Assembly (NCBI RefSeq): GCF_018403665.1
Contig: NZ_BOVJ01000058.1
Location: 1 to 52,132 of the forward strand
Length of the DNA stretch: 52,132 bases
Direction of reading: 5' to 3'
Source: Paenibacillus cisolokensis
GTDB taxonomy: Bacteria > Bacillota > Bacilli > Paenibacillales > Paenibacillaceae
Shown: piece after piece, positions 29,340 through 38,251 of the stretch
Numbering within the stretch: the stretch's first letter is position 1
Layout of the letters: every line of letters begins with the position of its first letter
The notes under the pieces: generated by a model
Databases searched by the model: none
The model's input: only the letters and a program-made list of their open reading frames with translations
What the model was told of the DNA's origin: nothing
Program-made: the position numbers and the translations under genes

Positions 29340-30248
29340 ATGAATGACGAGTTGATTCGCCGCATCGTTCGCAACAGGGCCGTCTATTTGATGATATTGC
29401 CGGGATTTCTGTATTTTATCATCTTCAAATATGTACCGATGTGGGGACTGGTTATTTCCTTTCAGGACTACCGGCCCTATGAAGGCATATTCGGCAGCGA
29501 ATGGGTCGGCTTCAAGCATTACGAGCGGCTGTTCACCGATCCTCTGTTCTGGCGCATATTCCGCAATACGATCATGCTGTTCGGATTGAATCTGCTATTT
29601 TACTTTCCGCTGCCGATTATCCTTGCCGTCATGCTGAACGAAGTCCGCCTGGCGGCCTTCAAGCGGTTCGTTCAGACGGCGGTATACATCCCCCATTTTA
29701 TGTCATGGGTGATCATCGTCTCGATCTCCTTCGTCATGCTGACGATGGACGGCGGCATCGTGAACGAAGGACTCGCCTCGCTCGGCCTGGAGAAGCAAAA
29801 TTTCCTGCTGAACAAAAATTGGCTGCGTCCGATGTATATTTTGCAGGTCATATGGCGGGAGGCCGGCTGGGGCACGATCGTTTATCTGGCCGCGATTGCG
29901 GCGATCGACCCGCAGCTGTATGAGGCGGCGCGGATGGACGGCGCCGGACGGTTCCGGCAAATCTGGCATATTACGCTTCCGTCGATCCGCAGCGTCATCG
30001 TCGTTCTGCTTATTCTGAAGATCGGCGATGTGCTGGAGCTCGGCTTCGAGCATGTGTACCTGCTGCTCAATTCGATGAACCGCGAGGTGGGCGAAATCTT
30101 CGACACCTTCGTCTACACGGCCGGCCTGAGACAGGGCCAGTTCAGCTTCAGCACGGCGGTCGGCTTTTTCAAGTCGTTCGTCGGCCTGCTTCTCGTCATC
30201 ATAGCCAACTGGCTCGCGAAGAAATTCGGCGAAGAAGGCGTATATTAG
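29340..30248 (+). CDS. lplB: Oligosaccharide ABC permease, LplB family
   Basis: Membrane permease of 302 residues. The family signature LPGFLYFIIFKYVPMWGLVI is near the start, and the EAA loop YEAARMDGAGRFRQIWHITL near residue 200. Six hydrophobic segments. ATG 29340 is preferred to an in-frame TTG at 29331; AAAGGAAG lies upstream of both. It is co-transcribed with the binding protein and YtcP-type partner. Confidence 0.92.
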   Translation: MNDELIRRIVRNRAVYLMILPGFLYFIIFKYVPMWGLVISFQDYRPYEGIFGSEWVGFKHYERLFTDPLFWRIFRNTIMLFGLNLLFYFPLPIILAVMLNEVRLAAFKRFVQTAVYIPHFMSWVIIVSISFVMLTMDGGIVNEGLASLGLEKQNFLLNKNWLRPMYILQVIWREAGWGTIVYLAAIAAIDPQLYEAARMDGAGRFRQIWHITLPSIRSVIVVLLILKIGDVLELGFEHVYLLLNSMNREVGEIFDTFVYTAGLRQGQFSFSTAVGFFKSFVGLLLVIIANWLAKKFGEEGVY

Positions 30249-30268
30249 GGGAAACGGAGGGAACGGAC

Positions 30269-31148
30269 TTGGTGCAAGACCGAACATTCGGCAGCCGGCT
30301 GTTCGATACAGTCAATTACGCTTTGCTGCTCCTGATCGCGCTGATGGCGGTGCTACCGTTCGTTCACGTCATCGCCGGATCGTTCACCACGGTCGGCGAG
30401 CTGGCCCGGAAGCGGTTTGTCCTGTTTCCGACCGAGTTTTCGCTCGACGCTTACCGGTACATTTTTCGACGAACGTCATTTTCCGCAGTCTCGGCGTTTC
30501 GGTCGGCGTGACGGCGTTCGGAACGCTGTTCAGCATGCTGCTGTCCTGTCTGATGGCATACGGGCTGTCGCGCAAGGACGTGCCCGGCCGGCGGATCATC
30601 ATGTTCATGGTCGTCTTCACGATGCTGTTCAGCGGCGGCATGATCCCGACATTTATCGTCGTGAAGGCGCTCGGATTGATCGATTCCTATCTGGCGCTTG
30701 TCGTGCCGTCGGCCATTAACGCATTCAATCTCATCATTTTGCGCAGCTTCTTCCTTAATCTCCCGGACGGTCTGGAGGAATCGGCGAAGATCGACGGATG
30801 CAGCGATTGGGGCATTCTGTTTCGCATCGTCATCCCCTTGTCGATGCCGGCCATCGCGACGGTCTCGCTGTTCTACGCGGTCACCTGCTGGAATACGTAT
30901 TTGCCGGCCATTCTATATCTGGACAGCGCGGAGAAGTGGCCGGTTCAGGTGCTGCTCCGGCAGATCGTCATCCTGGCCAGCGGGATATCGGCGGATACCT
31001 CCGGCTTCGCAGACGACTTCATCACGCCGCCCGATCAGACGATCAAGATGGCTGTCATAGTCGTGGCGACCGTTCCGGTGCTGCTGGTATATCCGTTTTT
31101 GCAAAATATTTTGACAAAGGCGCGCTTCTCGGGTCGATCAAAGGATAG
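30269..31148 (+). CDS. ytcP: Oligosaccharide ABC permease, YtcP family (two breaks)
   Basis: Second permease of the LplAB-type importer, about 293 residues. EAA loop EESAKIDGCSDWGILFRIVI. Two one-base losses: TTTTT at 30462-30466 (one more T gives Y-I-F-S-T-N-V-I-F-R) and AAA at 31116-31118 (one more A gives I-L-T-K-G-A-L-L-G-S-I-K-G and stop TAG 31146-31148, the usual end of this family). Without the second repair the frame runs through into the next gene, giving a false permease-hydrolase fusion. The start is TTG 30269 or GTG 30272, with GGAGGG upstream. Confidence 0.9.
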
Positions 31149-31206
31149 CGGCATCCGTTATGACGAAGCGGGCAAGCAAGCTCTGGGAGAGGAGACGAAG
31201 CAAGAC

Positions 31207-32343
31207 ATGAAAAAACAGTCTGCCGATACGAAGCATGTGAACGCGGCGGCGGAATCCGTATGCCCGCCTCTCAAATGGGCTGCGGCCGCATGCGATTCCT
31301 TGATGAACCGGTATCAGCCGCTGGAGCTGCCGCCAGCGAACCGGTGGCATTATCACCAGGGGGTATTTCTTGCAGGCATGCTCGAGGTGTGGAAGGAGAC
31401 CGGCGACGACCGGTATGTGGAATATGTCCGGGAATATGCGGACGGCCTGATCGATCCGCACGGCAATCTGTACATGCGGCGGGACGAGCTGGACGCCATC
31501 CAGGCGGGACTGCTGCTGCTGGAGATGGACGAGCGGTACGGCGCCGAAGACGGGCGCTACCGCATCGCGGCCGCCAAGCTGCGGGGGCTGTTCGATACGC
31601 TGAACCGGACGAGCGAGGGCGGCTTCTGGCACAAGGATAAATATCCATACCAGATGTGGTTGGACGGCCTGTACATGGGCGGCGTATTTGCGGTCCGCTA
31701 CGGTATGCGGTACGGCGAACCCGGCCTGGCGGATATGGCGGTTCGCCAGGAGCGCCTTATGCGCTCCCATATGAAGGACGAACGGACCGGACTGTATTTT
31801 CATGCCTGGGACGAGAAACGGCAGATGCCGTGGGCGGATCCGGCAACCGGCTGTTCGCCCGAGCTGTGGGGCCGCTCGCTAGGCTGGTACGGGCTGGCGC
31901 TGACTGACTTCCTGGAAGCGCTGCCGGACGATCATCCGTCACGGGAAGAGCTCTCCCGGGTGCTGGGCGAATTCGTTCACGCGCTCGTCCGCTTCCAGCA
32001 CCGGGAAAGCGGTCTGTGGTTTCAGGTGGTCGACAGGGGCGACCGGCCCGACAATTGGCTGGAGACATCCTGTTCGAGTCTGTTCGTCTGCGCGATGGCC
32101 CGGGCGGTACGGTTCGGCTGCGCCGGCGCGCCCGTATGGGAAGCGGCGCAGGCCGGCTACGAAGGCTTGCTGCGCATCCTGAAGGCCGACGAGCATGGAC
32201 TGGTCGTGCCGGCGATCTGCATCGGCACGTCGGCCGGCGACTATGGCCACTACGTATCGCGGCCGGCCGTCGATAATGATCTGCACGGCGTCGGCGCCTT
32301 TGTGCTGGCGTGCAAGGCGGTGCATGATGCGATGAAGCCGTAG
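31207..32343 (+). CDS. GH105 unsaturated rhamnogalacturonyl hydrolase, YteR-like
   Basis: Second GH105/GH88-type enzyme, 378 residues and no signal peptide. Landmarks: LPPANRWHYHQGVFLAGM, the catalytic region KYPYQMWLDGLYMGG (Asp equivalent of YteR D143), YFHAWDEKRQMPWADP, RSLGWYGLALTDF and WLETSCSSLF. It has little direct identity with the GH105 at 26475-27509 and is nearer the YteR branch. ATG 31207 follows GGGAGAGGAG. It ends the operon; a convergent regulator gene starts 35 bp on. Confidence 0.93.
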   Translation: MKKQSADTKHVNAAAESVCPPLKWAAAACDSLMNRYQPLELPPANRWHYHQGVFLAGMLEVWKETGDDRYVEYVREYADGLIDPHGNLYMRRDELDAIQAGLLLLEMDERYGAEDGRYRIAAAKLRGLFDTLNRTSEGGFWHKDKYPYQMWLDGLYMGGVFAVRYGMRYGEPGLADMAVRQERLMRSHMKDERTGLYFHAWDEKRQMPWADPATGCSPELWGRSLGWYGLALTDFLEALPDDHPSREELSRVLGEFVHALVRFQHRESGLWFQVVDRGDRPDNWLETSCSSLFVCAMARAVRFGCAGAPVWEAAQAGYEGLLRILKADEHGLVVPAICIGTSAGDYGHYVSRPAVDNDLHGVGAFVLACKAVHDAMKP

Positions 32344-32378
32344 CCGCCGCGCAGCCGGAAACGGGAGAAAGGGCGCTT

Positions 32379-34675
32379 TCAGGCGCCGTACGTCTCCCGG
32401 TACTTTCCGGGCGTAACGCCTTCCATCTTGCGGAAGGAACGGATAAAGTTCTGGGCATTGTTGTACCGCAGCTTCTCCGAAATTTCCTTGACCGACATTT
32501 CCGTTTCGGTGAGCCACCTGACGGCGATGCGGTGCCGGTGCCTGGCCAAATATTCGCTGAAGGAGATGCCGGTTTCCTTCCGGAAGACGCCGCTGATGTA
32601 ATTCGGATTGTAATGCAGCCTTGCGGCAATCCCTTCGAGCGTAATGTCCCGGTCGAATTCCTCGTGAATGATGCGGATAATCCGTTCGGATATGTTCCGG
32701 TATTGGGAGGCGGTCCTTTCCTCGATCGCGCAGATCAGCGGTTCGATGATCGCCTCCCTGAACCAGCTCCGGATCTCCTTCGGCGACCGCAGGCGGAACA
32801 GGTGATCGAACAACGAAGGATTGTCGGCGAACTCCACATAATGGATGCCCAAAGAATGCGACAGATGAATCAGGTCGATCAGCATGCGCGCCGTCCACAG
32901 CTCGAAGTCATGCGGTCCGAGACGTTGACGGAACAGATGCCCGAACAGTTCGTTCAGCACTTCGTCGGTCTTGCGCCTGTCCGCCAGCTTGATCGCGTCG
33001 TTCAGCTCGCTCTGCAGATGAGCGGGAAAGTAAGTGGCAAGCGCATATTTTTGCGGCAGATCGCGATAGAAGACGATCGCGCTGTCGCCAAGCCGGATTC
33101 GGTGCTTCAAGGCTTCCAACGCCTCCAGCAGCGCATTGTTCGCATTGGCGGGCTCCGTATGCACGCCGCTGATGCCGAAGCTGACCGACAGCTGGAGCAC
33201 CTGGCGGATGGCTGCCTGCACGGTCGCGGCCTTCTTGTTCAGCGCTTCGAGAAACGTATCGCGGTCCGTCTCCTGCCGGTTGACGACGAGCGTAACCTGA
33301 GACTGATCGAGAATAACAGGGGTGAAGCGTTCATCCGCCGGTATGATCTCCTCCACAATATTGTTCACGGCGAACAGCAGCAGATCGACGTCTTTTGGTT
33401 CATAAGGGGTGCCGTCCAGCGTATCGATGCGCAAGGCGGCGACGGCATAACCGCCTGACGGGACCGGGTAGCCGAGCGAGACGATCCGTTCGCGGAGCGC
33501 GTGCCGGCCAAGCGCATGACCGCCCTGAACGAGCTTCATCGTGAACAGCGCCTTCACCTGCTCCGCCTGAGCTTCTATCCGCTCCTTCAGCTCGGTCTTC
33601 TCTTGCACGACACGCCGGATCTGTTCGGCCAGATAGGTGAAGTCGTCCGTTTCCCTCTTCTCCCGGGAAGGGAAAACTGGGACGCCAGCTGAAGCAGCCG
33701 GCCGACCGGACGATACAGCCGGTGCGAGCCGATCCAGGTAGCGAGCAGCGCGAGCAGCAGCAACGCCAGGCAGATCAGGCCGGTGAACCAGCCGATGGAA
33801 CGGGAATCTTTCGTCAACTCCTTCACGGATATGATGGATACGTAGGTCCATCCGTTGTAATCGGACTTGCGGAAGGTAACCGAATATTCGCCTTCTTTCA
33901 ATACCGTTCTGAACTGGTCATGAACGGATGCCGAGCGGCCGATCTCCCGGTACAGAATGGGGTAGGCCGTCTCCGGGAGCAGGCCGGCATTCTCGTGAAG
34001 GACGGTCCTGCCCCGATCGTCGAGAATGAGCACCGTCTCGCTGCTCTTGTCGTACGAGATGAGCTCGGTTATGGTGCACGAAGGGATGCTTGCCATAGCC
34101 AGCCCGTGCTTGCCGGCCGATGTGAGCGGCAGCTTCTTGACCAAATTGAACTGGACGCCGCACCGCTTTGCGGAAGGGACCGGTACGGCCGCCTCCTCCG
34201 GCGTCTCGGCAAGCCAAAGCGAGTCGGCGGTGTTCGCGAAATAATCGAGCAGCTTGTCCCGATCGGCAATCTCATGCAATCGGTAGAGGCCGGAGTTGTC
34301 GATATACCAGTCTTTCGCCGTACTGAGCAATATGAAGTTTTCGATCCCGGTGTCAAAAGTCTGCAGATGATTGACTTCTTTCCGGATTTGATTAAATAAT
34401 TGAAATTGATCGACCGTAAGCGGTTCCAACATGGTTGACTTCAATAAAGCGGAGTTGACAAAGTACGTCATGGAATGATCGACAGTCTTCATCAACTGCT
34501 CGACATTCGTCTGAATCTGCCGCAGCTGCTGCAGCTTGCTGTCATGGGCTTGCCGCTGGATCGTATCGGACGTCTTCATATAAGAGAATAAGCCGACGAT
34601 GACGACCGGCAGCGCGCTGATCAGCAGACCGAACAGCAGCATGCGTATGAAGTACGAATTCGACTTTTTGCTCAT
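32379..34675 (-). CDS. YtdP-like membrane AraC regulator (one-base break)
   Basis: One-component membrane regulator of about 765 residues, matching the size of YtdP. An N-terminal TM (FIRMLLFGLLISALPVVIVG), a large extracytoplasmic sensor, a second TM (TGLICLALLLLALLATWIGS), a HAMP-like stretch, a central region, and a C-terminal AraC DNA-binding pair (ITLEGIAARLHYNPNYISGV). The frame breaks at CCC (33662-33664, G-run on the coding strand); one more G gives S-L-P-G-E-K-R-E-T-D-D-F. ATG 34675 follows GGGAGG. Divergent from a binding-protein gene; presumably activates the rhamnogalacturonan genes on sensing their substrate. Confidence 0.9.
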
Positions 34676-34736
34676 GCGAACCTCCCGCATCTTCTGCATC
34701 GCGACATCGACCGGCGGCCGGAAGGGCCAGCCGGAT

Positions 34737-34751
34737 TCGAAAACGCTTTCT
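34737..34751. promoter_or_regulatory. cre-like catabolite control site
   Basis: TCGAAAACGCTTTCT matches WTGNAANCGNWNNCW at all but one defined position. It lies between the divergent YtdP-like and binding-protein genes, about 55 bp before the latter, and could repress one or both when a preferred sugar is present. Confidence 0.55.
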
Positions 34752-34807
34752 TTATATGCAGTATACCAAAAGTTCCCCGATGCAGGGGAGAAGGACGGTG
34801 ATCTGAA

Positions 34808-36361
34808 ATGACGAATTGGGGGAAAATGCTGATCTGGTCAACCGCTATTCTGGCTGCTGCCGCCGTTGTCGCGGCGATGGCCGCTATCTACCCGGGCAGG
34901 TTGCCGGATTCCGCCGCGAATGATGCCGCCGGCGTCGGATCGGAGCCGGTCTTGTCATGGACCGCCATTCTGTACACGGACGCTCCGCCTGATGACACCG
35001 TCCTCCGCGAGATCGAACGCAGGACGAACACCCGCCTTGCCATTACATGGGTGCCGGATAATGTGAAGGAGGAAAAAATCGACATCGCGCTTGCCACCAA
35101 CCGCCTGACGGACATTTTTACCGTTCAAAATTTGCGCAGCACGGCCTTTCTTAAAGCGGTCAGAGCGGGAAGCTTCTGGGAGATCGGCCCCTATCTGCAG
35201 GACTATCCCAATCTGTCGCGGATGTCGCCCGACATTCTCCGCAATATCGCGATCGACGGCAAAATATACGGCATATACAGGGAGCGCGACTTATCGCGTC
35301 AAGGGGTCATCTACCGCGAGGACTGGCTGGCAGCGCTGGGGCTGGCCGCTCCGTCAACGACCGGGGAGCTGTACGAGGTGATGAGAGCTTTCACCGAGGA
35401 CGATCCGGACGGCAACGGCAAGCGGGACACCTACGGGCTGGCCGACCGCAACGACCTGAAATACGGAGCGTTCAAGACGCTGTCCTCCTATTTCAATACG
35501 CCCAATGAATGGGGGGAGCGGAACGGGAAGCTGCTGCCCGAATTTATGTTCGACGGCTATCTCGAAACGATGCGCTTTATGCGCAGCCTGTACGAGAACG
35601 GACTGATGAACGCGGAGTTCGCCATTACGAGCAAGCAGCGGCAATGGGCGGAATTTACGGAAGGCCGGGCAGGCATCTATATCGGCAATCTCGACGACGC
35701 CCGCAATCTGTATGCAGCCGCGGCGAAGCTCAATCCCGGCGTAAAGGTGAATATGACAAACCGGATCGCCGGACCCGACGGACGCCATCATGTCTGGTCG
35801 CATGCCGGCCATAACGGCATGTTCGTGTTTCCCAAATCGGCCGTGCGGACGGAAACGGAGCTCAAGGAGATTCTCGCTTTCTTCGACCGGCTGTCCGAGC
35901 CGGACATGTACAATTTGCTCAATTACGGCATCGAAGGCGTTCATTACCGGGTCGTTGACGGCCAATACGTCGAATTTCTGAAAGGCGCTTCGGAGCTGAA
36001 AGAGCGGGAGGTGAGGCCGCTTGTATCGCTGATGGGAATGGGGAAGCCTTCCCTGAAGCCCTATGGGGATCCGCTCAAGGCGCGAAGCGATGCGCTGAAC
36101 GAGGACAACCTGTCGATTGCCGTTCGTAACCCCGCTGCGGCGCTTGAATCCGAAACGCTGAGCAATCAGGGCGAGGAACTGCGAAGCTTGATCGAGGAGG
36201 CAACGTATCTGTTTATTCTTGGCAAGCTTGATGAAGACGGCTTTCGGGAAGCGGTCGACCGCTGGCGCTCTGCCGGAGGGGATCGGGCGATCCGCGAAAT
36301 CAACGAGGCGCATGCCGCTGCCCGAGGTTACGAAACGAACGGGTTCGGGCTTTTCCATTAG
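34808..36361 (+). CDS. LplA/YtcQ-family binding protein without lipobox
   Basis: Extracellular solute-binding protein of 517 residues, paralogous along its length to that at 27743-29305 (shared ITWVPDN/IQWVPDG, LSRQGVIYREDW, FTEDDPDGNGKRDTYGL). The N-terminus is a hydrophobic segment (about 8-27) with no cysteine, so it is probably an uncleaved membrane anchor or Sec signal, not a lipoprotein. No permease genes follow; it may share those of the upstream operon or act as a signal co-receptor for the divergent YtdP-like sensor. ATG 34808 is preceded by GAGAAGGACGG. Confidence 0.88.
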   Translation: MTNWGKMLIWSTAILAAAAVVAAMAAIYPGRLPDSAANDAAGVGSEPVLSWTAILYTDAPPDDTVLREIERRTNTRLAITWVPDNVKEEKIDIALATNRLTDIFTVQNLRSTAFLKAVRAGSFWEIGPYLQDYPNLSRMSPDILRNIAIDGKIYGIYRERDLSRQGVIYREDWLAALGLAAPSTTGELYEVMRAFTEDDPDGNGKRDTYGLADRNDLKYGAFKTLSSYFNTPNEWGERNGKLLPEFMFDGYLETMRFMRSLYENGLMNAEFAITSKQRQWAEFTEGRAGIYIGNLDDARNLYAAAAKLNPGVKVNMTNRIAGPDGRHHVWSHAGHNGMFVFPKSAVRTETELKEILAFFDRLSEPDMYNLLNYGIEGVHYRVVDGQYVEFLKGASELKEREVRPLVSLMGMGKPSLKPYGDPLKARSDALNEDNLSIAVRNPAAALESETLSNQGEELRSLIEEATYLFILGKLDEDGFREAVDRWRSAGGDRAIREINEAHAAARGYETNGFGLFH

Positions 36362-36373
36362 GAGAATCTGTTA

Positions 36374-36500
36374 TATAATACATAAATAAGAACCGGGCAA
36401 GCACGCATTTTACGCGAGCGTAGCCCCGATATCGGTTAACGGGAAAGCATCCCGCCTGCATCAGCGCCATTCGGCGCAGCCGGCGGGGTGCTTGTTTTTT
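36374..36500 (+). promoter_or_regulatory. Leader with TATAAT and terminator-like hairpin
   Basis: A perfect TATAAT (36374-36379) is followed by about 60 bases of unique sequence. A strong stem AAGCATCCCGCC / GGCGGGGTGCTT (36445-36493, with inner AGCGCC/GGCGC pairing) and GTTTTTT come next. The hairpin lies upstream of the kinase gene. It either terminates the binding-protein transcript or acts as an attenuator in a kinase leader. I recognise no riboswitch class. Confidence 0.6.
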
Positions 36501-36537
36501 GCGTAAATCCGGATTAACGGAAAAGGAGCGGATGATC

Positions 36538-38168
36538 GTGACGGTATGGCGGAAGGACAACCCGGAAACAGCGTATCTGACGGAAGGGGCGTGGAGCGAA
36601 GAAGCGAAGGCGTGGACCGTCGGTTCGGTCATTGGCGGCCGTTACCGGATCGTCGCCCCGATCGGCAAGGGCGGGATGGGGACGGTCTACGCGGCGGAGG
36701 ACTTGCGCCTGAACGGCAAGCTCCGCGCGCTCAAGGTAACGGTTGCGCCCCCGGAGGAGCGCGACAGATTCGCCGAGGAAGCTTGGATGCTGATGCGGCT
36801 CAGCCATCCGAATTTGCCGGCGATTACCGATTATTATCCGCCTGACGAGCAGGGGCGGGAAGCGATCGTCATGGATTTCATAGAAGGCGAGACGCTGGCG
36901 GAACGCCACCGGGCGAACGGAAACCGGATGCCGTTCGCGGAATCGGTCGCCATCGCGCTCCAGCTGTGCAGCGCGCTCTCCTATATGCACGGGCAGTCGC
37001 CGCCCATCATCCATCGCGATCTGAAGCCGTCCAACGTCATGATCGACCGCTCCGGCCATGTCCGGCTGATCGACTTCGGCATCGCCCGGCTGTTCAAGCA
37101 AGGCAGCCGTCAGGATACGTTCCTGCTTGGGACGCCGGGCTTCGCGGCGCCGGAACAGGAGGGCGACGGGCAGAGCGATGCGCGTACGGATATTTACGGT
37201 CTGGGCGCACTGCTTCATTATTTGCTGTACGGTACCGCCGTTCGCCGCCAGGACCGTTCGTCCGCGGCATTGCCGCCGCTTCAGCCGGATGCGCCCGATC
37301 AATTCCGGGACGTGCTCCGGAAGCTGCTCGAGCCCCGACCGGAGCGCCGGTATCCGACGATGGCCGCCGCCGGCGAGGCGATCCGGGCGGCAGCGGGTGC
37401 GGCTGTGCCGCCCGCCTGGGGCAAGGCGGAGCCGTATTCGCCGGCACGCACACGGGGACCGCTGGTCGCGATCGCTTCGCTCACACCGGGCGCAGGCGCT
37501 TCCTTCCTTGCCGTTACGCTTGTCCGTCTCCTTGCCGCGGCGGGAATCGTTTGCGATGCAGTGGAATCGCCGGACGCCGTACCGGAATGGGATGCGCTGC
37601 TTGGCAGCGATGCGGCGTCAGGAGACGATCTGCCGGTGCCTGACCCGCGCTACCGGCTGCGCCGCCGCTGGGGAATCCGCTGGTTCACGCGGCTGCCGCA
37701 GCCTCCTGCCGAGATCGCCAATGCCGAGCTGCGTTTCCGGATTATGCTGGAGCGGCACCGCGGCGCGGCGGTCGTACTCGATCTGTCGAGCCGCTGGACG
37801 GAGCCCGCCGTGCGCGAATGGATGCGCCGCGCCGACCTCGTCCTGTTCGTGGCCGACCCGTACGTTTCCCGCTGGACGGACGCGGCGCTGCGCGATGCGC
37901 GTACGCTGGCCGCGGAGCGGAAGGAAGGAAGGCTTCCGACCGCCTGGATCGCGAACAAGGATGCCGACTTTCGCTGTCGGGCCGACTGGCTGCGGATGTT
38001 TCCGGACAAGCCGGCTGCGGTCGTTCCCCGTTTCGGCGAGCGCGATATGCTGAATGCGCTGTGGGCGGGAGAATGGGTGACGGATCGGAAGGCCGCCGCG
38101 AAAACCGCCGCGAAGTCGCTCGCGCCGATTACGGAGAAAATCCGCGCCCTGGCCGAACAGTCCGCTGA
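36538..38168 (+). CDS. Ser/Thr protein kinase with pseudo-MinD-like tail
   Basis: Eukaryotic-type kinase, about residues 36-270: glycine loop GKGGMGTVY, Lys66 (ALKVT), catalytic HRDLKPSN, DFGIARLF and APEQEGDG. The remaining 270 residues carry no PASTA or TM. They resemble a MinD/CpaE-type fold with a degraded P-loop (SLTPGAGASFLAVTL, no Lys), then AAVVLDLSS and ADLVLFVADPYVSRW. The open frame continues to 38556, but from 38252 it is only a shadow of the ABC-F gene. A single missing base near the end would give the stop at 38166-38168, in line with other breaks here. Start GTG 36538 (nine bases after GGAG) or ATG 36532. Confidence 0.85.
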
Positions 38169-38193
38169 CGCAAAACCGCATCAGGTATGGTAC

Positions 38194-38199
38194 AATAGA
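38194..38199 (+). promoter_or_regulatory. Extended -10 before the ABC-F gene
   Basis: TATGG followed by TACAAT about 55 bp before the ABC-F start reads as a -10 element. A CTGACG-type -35 lies about 19-20 bases upstream, a poor fit. It supports separate expression of the ABC-F gene and argues that the kinase reading frame ends before it. Confidence 0.35.
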
Positions 38200-38251
38200 T
38201 CGAACGAAAGACGCGACCTGATTTTTGAAGAATGGAGCTATTCGAATCATT

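Noticed and set aside
30508-32343. Apparent permease-GH105 fusion
   Set aside because: The permease family normally ends in a short tail matching the frame reached by adding one A at 31116-31118, and the GH105 gene has its own ribosome site at 31188-31195.
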